18,560 nt of DNA, taken from NCBI GenBank assembly GCA_034439875.1, contig JAWXBG010000037.1:1-18560 (forward strand). The letters run 5' to 3'. Position numbers and translations under genes: made by a program. The notes under the pieces were generated by a model. The model was not told where the DNA came from and searched no databases. It saw only the letters and a list, made by a program, of their open reading frames with translations. This DNA comes from JAWXBG01 sp034439875 (GTDB lineage Bacteria > Bacteroidota > Bacteroidia > Flavobacteriales_D > Sanyastnellaceae). Every line of letters starts with the position of its first letter. Within the stretch, counting starts at the first letter, position 1. This document shows positions 1-7,811 of the stretch, piece after piece.

Positions 1-105
1 GATGTATGCATATACACCATCAAATAAAAATCTTGCGAGAGTACTTGCTATCTGTGAGGATTAGCACTTCATAGCGAATCCCAATGTGGATTCTGGGTTC
101 AATGT
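1..105 (-). repeat. Hairpin-rich intergenic repeat, copy A (right part conserved with copy B)
   Basis: Bases 1-27 match 18375-18401 at 25 of 27 positions in the same orientation. Read on the minus strand, 18-1 can fold into a 7-bp stem (GGTGTAT / ATACATC, one G-T pair) with a 4-base loop. The two differences between copies fall in that loop and just outside the stem. A second motif, GTGAGG (54-59), lies in the apical loop of an imperfect hairpin closed by TGCTA/TAGCA (46-50, 62-66). Its distance to the tail is 53 bases, against 52 in copy B. A third small inverted repeat is GAATCC/GGATTC (76-81, 88-93). The element begins within about 15 bases of the stop of the upstream gene and may continue beyond the window edge. 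Function is unknown; a 3'-UTR element, a terminator-like structure or a miniature mobile repeat would all fit. Confidence 0.6.
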
Positions 106-117
106 TGATTTGAAAAT

Positions 118-3100
118 CTATTCTTCTTTCAAAAAATCTTCCATCGCCTTAATTTCAACTTTAGGGAGCTTTTGCTTTTCTAGTTCGGAAATGAATTTTT
201 TGAGTTCGGCCGATTGCAGTGCGTTCCATATATTGAGATGGTTTGTGTAATCGCTTCGCAGCACGTCAATGGTTTCGATCTGCGATGAAGAGGGCTGACC
301 GGGATAATTCGCAATAGAGGCATATAAATCCGACAACTTTTCACGGAGTCTTGGTTCTGCAGTTCCCACATAATTATCTCCTGTGGTTACGACCAACTCC
401 TCGCGAAGTGCATCCAACTTTTTGCCAAGTGCTATCGTATTCTTCGATGCCTTTGGATTTTTCTTGATATAATTTTCTACCACTTGATCCCATTGGTCTA
501 TTTGATAAACCAGATATGCGAGATCTTGAACATTGTTGAAGAGTTGCATCGTTACCTCCTGCTGTTTAGAGCGTTCGGCCAAAGTATATATAGAATTGAG
601 ATCGTATTTCACTTCTATATCCTGCTCAAATAGTTCAGTTCCCTTGGTAATGCGAACTTTGTATTTACCGGCCTTCACCGTTGGTGCAGGCACAAAAGTT
701 CCTCCGAATGTCTTGCCCTTAGCGGATTTTGGAACCATCGAATTGAACGACCATGAAACTGTATTGATTCCTTTCTGCTTTCCGGGCTGCAATGTGGTTA
801 CCAATTTTCCTTCGGCATCGACGATCTCCATACTCATCTTTCCAAAGGTGTGACGCTTACTCATAAAATAAGTGATCTGCGCACTTGTGGGTGGATTCTG
901 ACCCACAAACTGATTTCCGTTGCTAGTGCCTCCGAAGTTAGACTTCTCATCTATCACATAAGGTTTGGCGGCAAAAAAGTGCAAGCTTTTGTTAAGTACA
1001 TTACCCGTGAGTTCGCGAATGATGGCCGAGTTGTCGAGAATGATAATTCCTCGTCCATGTGTGGCCGCAATCAAGTCGTTGGTTTTGGGATGCATCTCCA
1101 AATAATGCACAGCTACTGCTGGGAAGTTGCTTTTGAACCGGGCCCAATTTTTACCTCCATCAAGTGTCACATACAATCCCATCTCTGTGCCAATGTATAG
1201 CAGATCAGGGTTAACAAGATCTTCTTGCAAGCTGCGCACAAAAGTTGGAATGGTATTGCTTACAATCGCATTCCAGGTCTTACCATAGTCAGTTGTTTTG
1301 TATACATATGGCGTAAAGTTGCCTCTGCTATGATCTTCGAAAACAGCATAAGCAATGTTCTCGCCAAAAACACTGGCCTCGATGTGATAGCACCAAGTGT
1401 TGGCAGGGAGACCGGTGATGTTAACTCTAAGATTGCTCCAAGTGATTCCACCGTCCCGCGTGAGTTGAACTTGTCCATCATCGGTTCCGACCCAAATAAC
1501 CTTGTCGCTTTTGGGAGATTCCGCTATTGTAAAGATGGTACAATGATTTTCTGCACCGGAGTTATCTTTAGACAGTCCTCCAGAACTTTCTTGCAACTGT
1601 TTGTTCGGATCATTGGAAGTTAAATCCAGAGAAATACGTTTCCATGTATCGCCGCGATCATCTGACATCATCAAAAATTGAGATCCGATAAATAGGCGAT
1701 CGGGATGATGCAGGCTTGTATTTATAGGAGCGTTCCAATTGAATCGAAGTTTGGCTTCGTTTTTACTTGCCGTTGGTGCGATATCTCTTATTTGTTGTGT
1801 TTTAGTATTGAAGCGCCATACGCCCTCTGCTCCTTGCATTTCAGAGTATACGATTTCCGGATTTGTAGGATGCGGATACACCCGAAATCCATCACCCATA
1901 CCTACTAACTCCCAGTCGCGGGATTCAACACCACCCGGGCTGGCCGATGGGCCGAACCATGAGTTGTTGTCTTGCAGTCCACCGAAGACATAATATGGTT
2001 CGCGATTGTCTACACTTACGTGGTAGAACTGAGACACCGGAAGAGTTTCTGAAATCTGCATCGTAGTGCCCATGTTGCTACTTCTATAGATACCACCGTC
2101 TGTTGCTACATATAAATTTTGTGAGTTGTTCGGATCAAACCATACATCATGGATATCGGGGTGCATGGAACCAAGACCCTTAAATGTTTTTCCTCCATCT
2201 CGACTAAGGGAGCCGAAAAGTCCGGCTTTCACTAAGATTTCCGGATTTGTGGGATCCACCGTCATGCGCGAGAAGTAGAAAGGTCGAATAACCAGACCAA
2301 AATCACCATTTAGAAATTTCCAAGAAGCACCGCCATCATCTGAACGATAAAGACCTTTGTCTTTGTCTTGCTCAGCTTCTATAGCTGCATAAAGTATTTT
2401 ATTGTCGGAAGGTGCCACAGTAAATGCTATCCTTCCTAGTTTTCCCTGCGGAAATCCTTGGTGAATTTTATTCCATGTCTTTCCTCCGTCATCCGATTTA
2501 TAAAGCGCACTGTTCAGTCCACCCGATGAAAAGGAATAAGCGGTTCTGCGAAACTCCCAAAATGCTGCATAGAGCACATCCGGATTTTGTGGATCCATGA
2601 TCAGTTCAGAACACCCAGTACCTGGGTTTACATATAGAATTTTGTTCCAAGTTTTTCCGCCATCGGATGTTTTATATACGCCTCGTTCTTCGCTGTCACT
2701 CCAAAGGGCCCCAAGGACTCCGACATAAATGGTGTTTGGATCTTTCGGATGAATTTTGATCGAACTTATGCGTTCAGAATTTTTGAGTCCCATGTTGCTC
2801 CAACTCTTTCCACCATCAGATGATTTGTAAATACCATCGCCTATGGAAACACTATTGCGGGTCCAGACCTCTCCTGTTCCAACCCATACTGTATTGTCGG
2901 GATCATTTGGATCGACAGCTACTGCACCAATTGATTGACAGTAATCGTCGAAAACGGAGTTGAAATTAACTCCAGCGTCGTTCGATTTCCAGACACCACC
3001 ACCGGCGGTACCTACATATATAATCTGCGAATTAGTGGGATGTCCTTCAATGTCGGCAACGCGTCCGCTCATTATGGCTGGACCAATATGACGGGCCTTG

Positions 3101-3192
3101 TAGTCGCCAAAAAAGTCGCCTATATTCTCTTGTGAATGGGCAAAATGTACACTCGTCGCCAAAAAAGCGATTAATGTTAGTCTACGCAGCAT
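118..3192 (-). CDS. Secreted BNR/Asp-box beta-propeller protein, VPS10/sortilin-like
   Basis: A 1024-residue protein with a signal peptide (residues 1-20, hydrophobic core LTLIAFLATSV, likely cleaved after AHS). Residues about 35-720 carry ten clear Asp-box motifs (S/T-x-D-x-G-x-x-W/F), including SNDAGVNF 70, SSDGGKSW 124, TSDGGKTW 175, SDDGGKTW 233, SDDGGASW 284, SRDGGKTF 330, SDDRGDTW 510, TRDGGITW 578, TTDYGKTW 633 and TLDGGKNW 676, plus a degenerate one at 371. These are typical of the large VPS10/sortilin-N-terminal or 'WD40/YVTN/BNR-like glycosyl hydrolase' proteins of Bacteroidota. Residues about 770-865 look like a FlgD-type Ig domain and 870-1024 appear mostly helical. I see no type IX secretion C-terminal domain, so a periplasmic or outer-membrane-associated location is inferred. 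The substrate is unknown and enzymatic activity should not be assumed. It lies 19 bases after the LolA-like gene and is probably co-transcribed with it. Confidence 0.88.
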   Translation of the reverse strand: MLRRLTLIAFLATSVHFAHSQENIGDFFGDYKARHIGPAIMSGRVADIEGHPTNSQIIYVGTAGGGVWKSNDAGVNFNSVFDDYCQSIGAVAVDPNDPDNTVWVGTGEVWTRNSVSIGDGIYKSSDGGKSWSNMGLKNSERISSIKIHPKDPNTIYVGVLGALWSDSEERGVYKTSDGGKTWNKILYVNPGTGCSELIMDPQNPDVLYAAFWEFRRTAYSFSSGGLNSALYKSDDGGKTWNKIHQGFPQGKLGRIAFTVAPSDNKILYAAIEAEQDKDKGLYRSDDGGASWKFLNGDFGLVIRPFYFSRMTVDPTNPEILVKAGLFGSLSRDGGKTFKGLGSMHPDIHDVWFDPNNSQNLYVATDGGIYRSSNMGTTMQISETLPVSQFYHVSVDNREPYYVFGGLQDNNSWFGPSASPGGVESRDWELVGMGDGFRVYPHPTNPEIVYSEMQGAEGVWRFNTKTQQIRDIAPTASKNEAKLRFNWNAPINTSLHHPDRLFIGSQFLMMSDDRGDTWKRISLDLTSNDPNKQLQESSGGLSKDNSGAENHCTIFTIAESPKSDKVIWVGTDDGQVQLTRDGGITWSNLRVNITGLPANTWCYHIEASVFGENIAYAVFEDHSRGNFTPYVYKTTDYGKTWNAIVSNTIPTFVRSLQEDLVNPDLLYIGTEMGLYVTLDGGKNWARFKSNFPAVAVHYLEMHPKTNDLIAATHGRGIIILDNSAIIRELTGNVLNKSLHFFAAKPYVIDEKSNFGGTSNGNQFVGQNPPTSAQITYFMSKRHTFGKMSMEIVDAEGKLVTTLQPGKQKGINTVSWSFNSMVPKSAKGKTFGGTFVPAPTVKAGKYKVRITKGTELFEQDIEVKYDLNSIYTLAERSKQQEVTMQLFNNVQDLAYLVYQIDQWDQVVENYIKKNPKASKNTIALGKKLDALREELVVTTGDNYVGTAEPRLREKLSDLYASIANYPGQPSSSQIETIDVLRSDYTNHLNIWNALQSAELKKFISELEKQKLPKVEIKAMEDFLKEE

Positions 3193-3211
3193 GTGAATTT
3201 ATGTTGAGGGT

Positions 3212-3952
3212 TTATTCTCCTTTGTAGGTGAAAAGCGTTTCGTCAATTGTAGGGTTGATTTCAACCGTTGTGAAAGGAATGGTTTGTGAACCGAGATCTT
3301 TGATTCCCTGATCCATAGAATAAGGCAGATATACTCCGCTTACTTCTTGGTAATCGCTGAATTTCACTTGAGACATTTTACCTTTCATCTCTCCGGTCAT
3401 GATTTCAGTTTCGACCATGATATGAGCATAAGAATCTTTATCGAAGTAATGGTATTCGATATCGGATACTTCTACCCCATCGGCCAACTGCGGCTTCTTA
3501 GTCAATTTGATTTTGTAACAGTTGGTACCGTCAACCACATCATCGGTGAGGCGTTCTATAGCATAACCGTTCTGTTTGTAATTTGTGATGGCACTGGGAA
3601 AATCGGCTAGGGTGCGTTTGAAGTTTTCCAATGCTTCATTATCGGCCTTTTCTGCCTTTTGAGTGTAGAAATTGATTGACCATAAGTTGGTGCCATCAAA
3701 CACATTCTGGAAGATATCCATTCCTTGAATGTTGATCTTCGTGTAGGTACGACCATCGCGCATAAGCACAATTTCCAATGGGATTTTCATGCCTTGTTCC
3801 TCCACCACAGAGTTCATTTTGATGGAGTTCACTTTATCCCACGCACTGCCACCGATGACCTCGTGGGCACTTTGTACAATTTCGTCTGCTGTTTGATTGA
3901 ATCCGGTGAGGCTGCTAAGGACTATCACCGCGAGAAATAGAACTTTTTTCAT
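3212..3952 (-). CDS. Secreted LolA-like (outer-membrane lipoprotein-sorting-like) protein
   Basis: A 246-residue protein starting MKKVLFLAVIVLSSLTGFNQ, a clear Sec signal peptide without a lipobox cysteine. The frame is open for 20 more codons upstream (to 4012), but that extension would put a charged, non-signal stretch before the signal peptide and would begin upstream of the candidate promoter, so 3952 is preferred. The mature part, with alternating beta-strand-like segments and phrases such as 'MRDGRTYTKINIQGMDIFQNVFDG' spread over residues about 64-87, resembles the LolA/LolB-like fold of secreted Bacteroidota proteins often labelled 'outer membrane lipoprotein-sorting protein'. The role may be binding of a lipid or lipoprotein in the periplasm, but true LolA function is not shown. 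It is the first gene of a two-gene unit with the Asp-box protein and sits where ftsZ is normally found. Confidence 0.72.
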   Translation of the reverse strand: MKKVLFLAVIVLSSLTGFNQTADEIVQSAHEVIGGSAWDKVNSIKMNSVVEEQGMKIPLEIVLMRDGRTYTKINIQGMDIFQNVFDGTNLWSINFYTQKAEKADNEALENFKRTLADFPSAITNYKQNGYAIERLTDDVVDGTNCYKIKLTKKPQLADGVEVSDIEYHYFDKDSYAHIMVETEIMTGEMKGKMSQVKFSDYQEVSGVYLPYSMDQGIKDLGSQTIPFTTVEINPTIDETLFTYKGE

Positions 3953-3987
3953 AGGTAAGAATAATGAGATTATGGTTTTACTGAAAT

Positions 3988-4014
3988 CAAAACTAGGGCT
4001 ACAATTGTTCACAA
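3988..4014 (-). promoter_or_regulatory. Candidate Bacteroidota promoter for the LolA-like gene
   Basis: On the minus strand, TAGTTTTG (3995-3988) matches the Bacteroidota -7 consensus TAnnTTTG exactly. A TTG (4014-4012) lies 16 bases upstream, slightly short of the usual 17-23. Transcription would start near 3980, leaving a leader of roughly 30 bases before the ATG at 3952. This placement also argues against the longer reading frame beginning at 4012. Confidence 0.45.
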
Positions 4015-4191
4015 GGTCGGAAATATTTTGAGATAATTACTTTGCATGATAAACGGCAGAGTAAAAGGACGAGTGAAATCGATTGACTTTAGAGATGGCA
4101 AAGGAAACTGAATTCGTTCCTTGGGTAGGCCTAGTTGTAGATTTAATAATTATATGACCTCTCGCCTATTTCATGTCGTAATCCCCGATCT

Positions 4192-4239
4192 ACAATATCC
4201 ATGAAGGATTGTCCGGATTTGAACAAAATTCAGCGGACA
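4192..4239 (-). terminator. Tandem inverted repeats just after ftsA, possible operon end
   Basis: TGTCCG (4210-4215) pairs with CGGACA (4234-4239), with an inner TGAA/TTCA pairing (4220-4223, 4229-4232). A second stem, ACAAT-AT-CC with GGATTGT (4192-4200, 4206-4212), overlaps it by three bases. They lie 16-64 bases after the ftsA stop, where the operon should end. No T-run follows on the minus strand, so this is not a canonical intrinsic terminator and the call is weak. Confidence 0.25.
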
Positions 4240-4255
4240 CATTTCGATGATTAGC

Positions 4256-5572
4256 TCAATCGTCCTCAGCCTCAAAAAATTCCTTAATTTTCGCAAGGAA
4301 AGATGCCGGTCCACGATCAAGTTTGCGCGGACGCGGTGGTGCTTGAACAACAAGAGGCTCTTCTGTGACTACACCTGAAGAGGACGAAGATAAAGGCACT
4401 TTCTCATATCCTTTTATAACGAGTCCTACTCCCGTCGCGAGTGAAGGAGTCAACATCTTTTCATCGGGAACCTTCGATACATATTCATTGGGATATCCGA
4501 TACGGCAATCCATTCCGGTTACAAATTCTACCAATTGTTTCATGTGCTTCATCTGGCCTCCGCCGCCAGTCATTACGATACCTCCGATCAACTGCTTTTC
4601 AAAGCCGCTATTCTTAATCTCATAATGAACGTGCTCGAGAATTTCTTCCATGCGCGCTTGTATGATATGAGCAAGATTCTTTACTGATATCTCCTTTGGT
4701 TCTCGTCCGCGCAAACCCGGAATACATACAATTTCGTTCTCCTTATTCTCGAGAGCTAGGGCCGATCCAAATCTGGTTTTGAGCAACTCCGCTTGGTTCT
4801 TCATGATAGTACAACCTTGCTTAATATCTTCGGTAATCACATTTCCTCCGAAGGGAATTACAGCAGTATGTCGAATTATGCCATCCTGAAATATAGCAAT
4901 GTCAGTTGTTCCTCCTCCAATATCTACTAAAACAATACCTGCTTCCTTTTCTTCATCGCTGATTACAGCTTCACTCGATGCCAATGGCTCCAGTATGAGT
5001 TGCTGTACTTCCAAACCCGCCTTAGAAACGCACTTGTATATATTTTTTGCCGCAGCTAGTTGTCCGGTGATGATATGAAAATTGGCCTCAAGGCGAATAC
5101 CACACATACCAATGGGATCCTTAATTCCAATTTCACTATCAACCGTAAACTCCTGTGGAAGGACGTGAATAATTTCTTCGCCGGGCAACATCACAAGTTT
5201 GTACATGTCTTCAACGAGAGCATCAATGTCGGCCTGTGTAATTTCCTCATCAATGTTTCTACGAGTGCGCATGCCTCGGTGCTGTAGGCTCTTGATGTGT
5301 TGACCAGCAATACCAACGTTGACCACTTTAATGTCGACACCACTAATGGCTTCGGCCTCTAGAACGGCAGTTCGTATAGACTGAACGGTTTTTTCAATAT
5401 TAGAAACAACACCGCGCGTCACACCAATTGATTCGCTTTTGCCGATTCCGAGAATTTCAATTTTTCCAAATTCATTTCTCCTTCCAACAATACAAGCAAT
5501 CTTGGTTGTTCCAATATCCAATCCAACAACGATTTCCTGTTTCTTATCTGTGCTTTGTGATTCCACTTTCAT
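4256..5572 (-). CDS. ftsA: Cell division protein FtsA
   Basis: A 438-residue actin-like ATPase that tethers FtsZ polymers to the cytoplasmic membrane and recruits later divisome proteins. Visible motifs are the phosphate-1 loop DIGTTK (19-24), the FtsA-specific 1C (SHS2) region (about 90-170), phosphate-2 DIGGGTTD (217-224), the adenosine loop MTGGGGQ (334-340), and a C-terminal amphipathic helix after a Ser-rich and Pro-rich linker (FLAKIKEFFEAEDD, 425-438) that should bind the membrane. The ATG at 5572 lies 20 bases after the ftsQ stop. It is the last gene of the dcw operon here. Its partner gene ftsZ, normally immediately downstream, is not present in the window. Confidence 0.97.
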   Translation of the reverse strand: MKVESQSTDKKQEIVVGLDIGTTKIACIVGRRNEFGKIEILGIGKSESIGVTRGVVSNIEKTVQSIRTAVLEAEAISGVDIKVVNVGIAGQHIKSLQHRGMRTRRNIDEEITQADIDALVEDMYKLVMLPGEEIIHVLPQEFTVDSEIGIKDPIGMCGIRLEANFHIITGQLAAAKNIYKCVSKAGLEVQQLILEPLASSEAVISDEEKEAGIVLVDIGGGTTDIAIFQDGIIRHTAVIPFGGNVITEDIKQGCTIMKNQAELLKTRFGSALALENKENEIVCIPGLRGREPKEISVKNLAHIIQARMEEILEHVHYEIKNSGFEKQLIGGIVMTGGGGQMKHMKQLVEFVTGMDCRIGYPNEYVSKVPDEKMLTPSLATGVGLVIKGYEKVPLSSSSSGVVTEEPLVVQAPPRPRKLDRGPASFLAKIKEFFEAEDD

Positions 5573-5592
5573 ATTCTTGTTGTATTGTCAGG

Positions 5593-6426
5593 TTATTGAT
5601 CGCAGACCACTTGGCCCTTGTATTTGAGGTTGATGGTTTTGACATTATTAAGGTTTTTCACGGGCATCACATCCACATAAAAAGCCATCAATTTTCTGAA
5701 TTTATTGTCGAGATTTTCGGTATTCCCAATTACGATTCTATGGTCCCCTACTCTTGGAACCATTACAAATTCACCCAAAGAGTTCACGTAAAAATGTTCA
5801 ATCTGAGCAGACCAAAATTCATTCTTGGAAATGTAATTCGTAATTCGATAAATGTCATCAAGGAACGATCGCTCGCAAAATGCTGTATCTCCTGTCATTT
5901 CGAGAACAGATGACTGCATCATGGATTCTGAGAGATTGCCTGTAAATAGTGGCACATCCGCAGAGTACAAATCGCTTAATGGCATGGTAAATCCTTGCTC
6001 ATCCAGATAAAATCCTGTTCCACTTTGATTTAAAATTCTGGCAATAGGAGTTCTTTGATCGACATCTATTCTGAGTCTTCCGTCGATGGTGGTGTACACA
6101 TGAGCCTCACGCACGGCTCCGTTTTTAACAACTGCGGCATGAATTTGAGTGAGGTCAATGTCCTTCACAAGTTTGCCCTGAATAGAATCGGTAGATCCAT
6201 AAACGGATTTCAAAATTTGCTTTTCACTTACAAAATCATGTCCATTGGGATTTTTCAACTTCACCTCCACGCTGTGGCATCGATTTTCGGACTGACTTTT
6301 CCCCACAAATCCGAGCAATGCAAAAAGTGCGAGCGCTCCCACAACGGCCATCGAATTGATGGCAATAGCGCGCCACCGCTTGCGGCGGAGAGCTACTTTT
6401 TCATTTTGATCCTTCTCGGTTTTCAT
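5593..6426 (-). CDS. ftsQ: Cell division protein FtsQ
   Basis: A 277-residue bitopic membrane protein with a charged cytoplasmic tail, one transmembrane helix (about 21-42, AINSMAVVGALALFALLGFV), then a periplasmic POTRA-like region (about 50-122) and a C-terminal beta domain. FtsQ links early and late divisome proteins. The frame is open to an ATG at 6462, but the ATG at 6426 overlaps the murC stop as ATGA, like several other junctions in this operon, and gives a more typical N-terminus (MKTEKDQ), so it is preferred. Sequence conservation of this family is low in Bacteroidota; identity rests on topology plus position between murC and ftsA. Confidence 0.88.
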   Translation of the reverse strand: MKTEKDQNEKVALRRKRWRAIAINSMAVVGALALFALLGFVGKSQSENRCHSVEVKLKNPNGHDFVSEKQILKSVYGSTDSIQGKLVKDIDLTQIHAAVVKNGAVREAHVYTTIDGRLRIDVDQRTPIARILNQSGTGFYLDEQGFTMPLSDLYSADVPLFTGNLSESMMQSSVLEMTGDTAFCERSFLDDIYRITNYISKNEFWSAQIEHFYVNSLGEFVMVPRVGDHRIVIGNTENLDNKFRKLMAFYVDVMPVKNLNNVKTINLKYKGQVVCDQ

Positions 6427-7811
6427 CTTTTCAAAAGCATATTCTTGATGGGAACTACCCATTCGTCAATGTCCCCCGCACCGATGGTAACGACTACCTC
6501 CAGATTACGGGAAAACAATTCGTCTAATAACTCATTTTTCTCAACGAGTTTTTTATGGTTCCCCGATATTTTATCCAACAGCCATTGTGAATCAATTTCG
6601 GGCAAAGGGCGCTCACGGGCGGGATAAATCGGCAGAAGGATGATTTCGTCGAACTGACCCAGAATTTCGCCGAACGCATCGCCAAAATCTCGGGTTCTTG
6701 AGAACAAATGGGGCTGAAACACTCCGGTAACCTTTTTGTCCGGATACAACTCCCGCATCGCATTGAGCATCGCACGAATCTCCTCCGGATGGTGCGCATA
6801 ATCATCAATGAATACTAGTTCATCGGTTTTGAGGATGTATTCAAATCTACGTTTAACGCCTTTGAACGTGGAAAGAGCGGTACGTATTGCCTCTTCACCA
6901 ATACCTAAAATCAAAGCCGCCGCCGTGGCCGCCACTGCGTTTTCGATATTATGTCGACCCGGAATGCCCAGCTCGAGCTCCTTCCAAACACCATTGGCTA
7001 AGGGGTGATCAAAGTAAAAATCGAAGAAAAACCTTCCTTCCTTAATATGAATATTTGAAGCGAAGAAATCGCCACCCAATTCAGCCGAGTAATCAAAAGC
7101 TTGTTCAGTTCTATTGACCAAAGGAAGATCTGTCCTCACTATTAGACTGCCTCCCTGCTTCAATTTGGCCGCGAAAAGATTGAATGACTCCCGCACGTAT
7201 TCCTCCGATCCGTAGATATCAAGATGATCTGCGTCCATGGAGGTGATCACTGCTATGTCCGGGGAAAGGGTCAAAAACGAACGATCATATTCGTCCGCCT
7301 CAACCACCGTCCATTCCGCTCGATGCGATATTAACAGGTTGGAATTGTAATTCGCAGTGATCCCTCCGAGGAACGCATTGCATCCATGTCCACTGGAAGT
7401 CAAAATATGTGCAGCCAAGCTGCTTGTTGTTGTTTTACCATGTGTTCCGGCAATGGCAATGGTTTTGGTTGATGCTGTAATAAGGCCCAAAACCTCACTC
7501 CTTTTCTTAATCGAAAATCCCTGGTCGCGAAACCACGCCCATTCCATTGATTCGGCAGGTATTGCCGGTGTAATAACCACAAGGATCTTTTCGAGATCCG
7601 TAACCTTAAATATTTGGGGAATATTTATCACATTGTCGTCGTAATGCACGTCTATTCCCTCCATTTCAAGTGCGATTGTGAGGGGAGTGCTTGTGCGATC
7701 ATAACCCATTACTGCCTTTCCTTGACTGTGAAAATATCTCGCTAATGCCGACATTCCTATGCCTCCAATGCCTAAGAAATAGTATATCTCTATGCGATCG
7801 AATTTCATCAT
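6423..7811 (-). CDS. murC: UDP-N-acetylmuramate--L-alanine ligase MurC
   Basis: A 462-residue cytoplasmic Mur ligase that adds L-Ala to UDP-MurNAc using ATP, the first step of stem-peptide synthesis. Motifs: N-terminal Rossmann loop GIGGIGMS (14-21), the ATP P-loop GTHGKTTT (122-129), the substrate/metal region EADEYDRSF, and the C-terminal HLFSRTRDF signature. The ATG at 7811 overlaps the murG TGA (ATGA), and the gene's own TGA overlaps the ftsQ start. A second in-frame ATG immediately follows, so the start could be one codon later. Confidence 0.97.
   Translation of the reverse strand: MMKFDRIEIYYFLGIGGIGMSALARYFHSQGKAVMGYDRTSTPLTIALEMEGIDVHYDDNVINIPQIFKVTDLEKILVVITPAIPAESMEWAWFRDQGFSIKKRSEVLGLITASTKTIAIAGTHGKTTTSSLAAHILTSSGHGCNAFLGGITANYNSNLLISHRAEWTVVEADEYDRSFLTLSPDIAVITSMDADHLDIYGSEEYVRESFNLFAAKLKQGGSLIVRTDLPLVNRTEQAFDYSAELGGDFFASNIHIKEGRFFFDFYFDHPLANGVWKELELGIPGRHNIENAVAATAAALILGIGEEAIRTALSTFKGVKRRFEYILKTDELVFIDDYAHHPEEIRAMLNAMRELYPDKKVTGVFQPHLFSRTRDFGDAFGEILGQFDEIILLPIYPARERPLPEIDSQWLLDKISGNHKKLVEKNELLDELFSRNLEVVVTIGAGDIDEWVVPIKNMLLKR

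Larger units (their letters stand above)
3953..4255. other. Intergenic region after ftsA (no ftsZ)
   Basis: About 300 bases between the ftsA stop and the LolA-like start. It contains the candidate promoter at 3988-4014 and two small inverted repeats at 4192-4239. I see no reading frame resembling FtsZ (no GGGTGTG tubulin-type signature), no tRNA, and no remnant of another gene. Confidence 0.7.

Noticed and set aside
850..1623. Plus-strand open frames of 116-132 codons inside the Asp-box gene, and similar ones throughout the dcw genes
   Set aside because: They are antisense shadows of well-supported proteins, with no recognisable motifs or start context of their own.
233..2200. Internal Asp-box repeats as DNA repeats
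   Set aside because: The similarity is at protein motif level (S-x-D-x-G-x-x-W); the DNA copies are diverged and do not form a separate tandem repeat.
3953..4012. Longer start (ATG at 4012) for the LolA-like protein
   Set aside because: It would bury the signal peptide 20 residues inside the protein and begin upstream of the candidate promoter.
6427..6462. Longer start (ATG at 6462) for FtsQ
   Set aside because: The ATG at 6426 overlaps the murC stop as ATGA, like other junctions in this operon, and gives a typical short basic N-terminus before the membrane helix.
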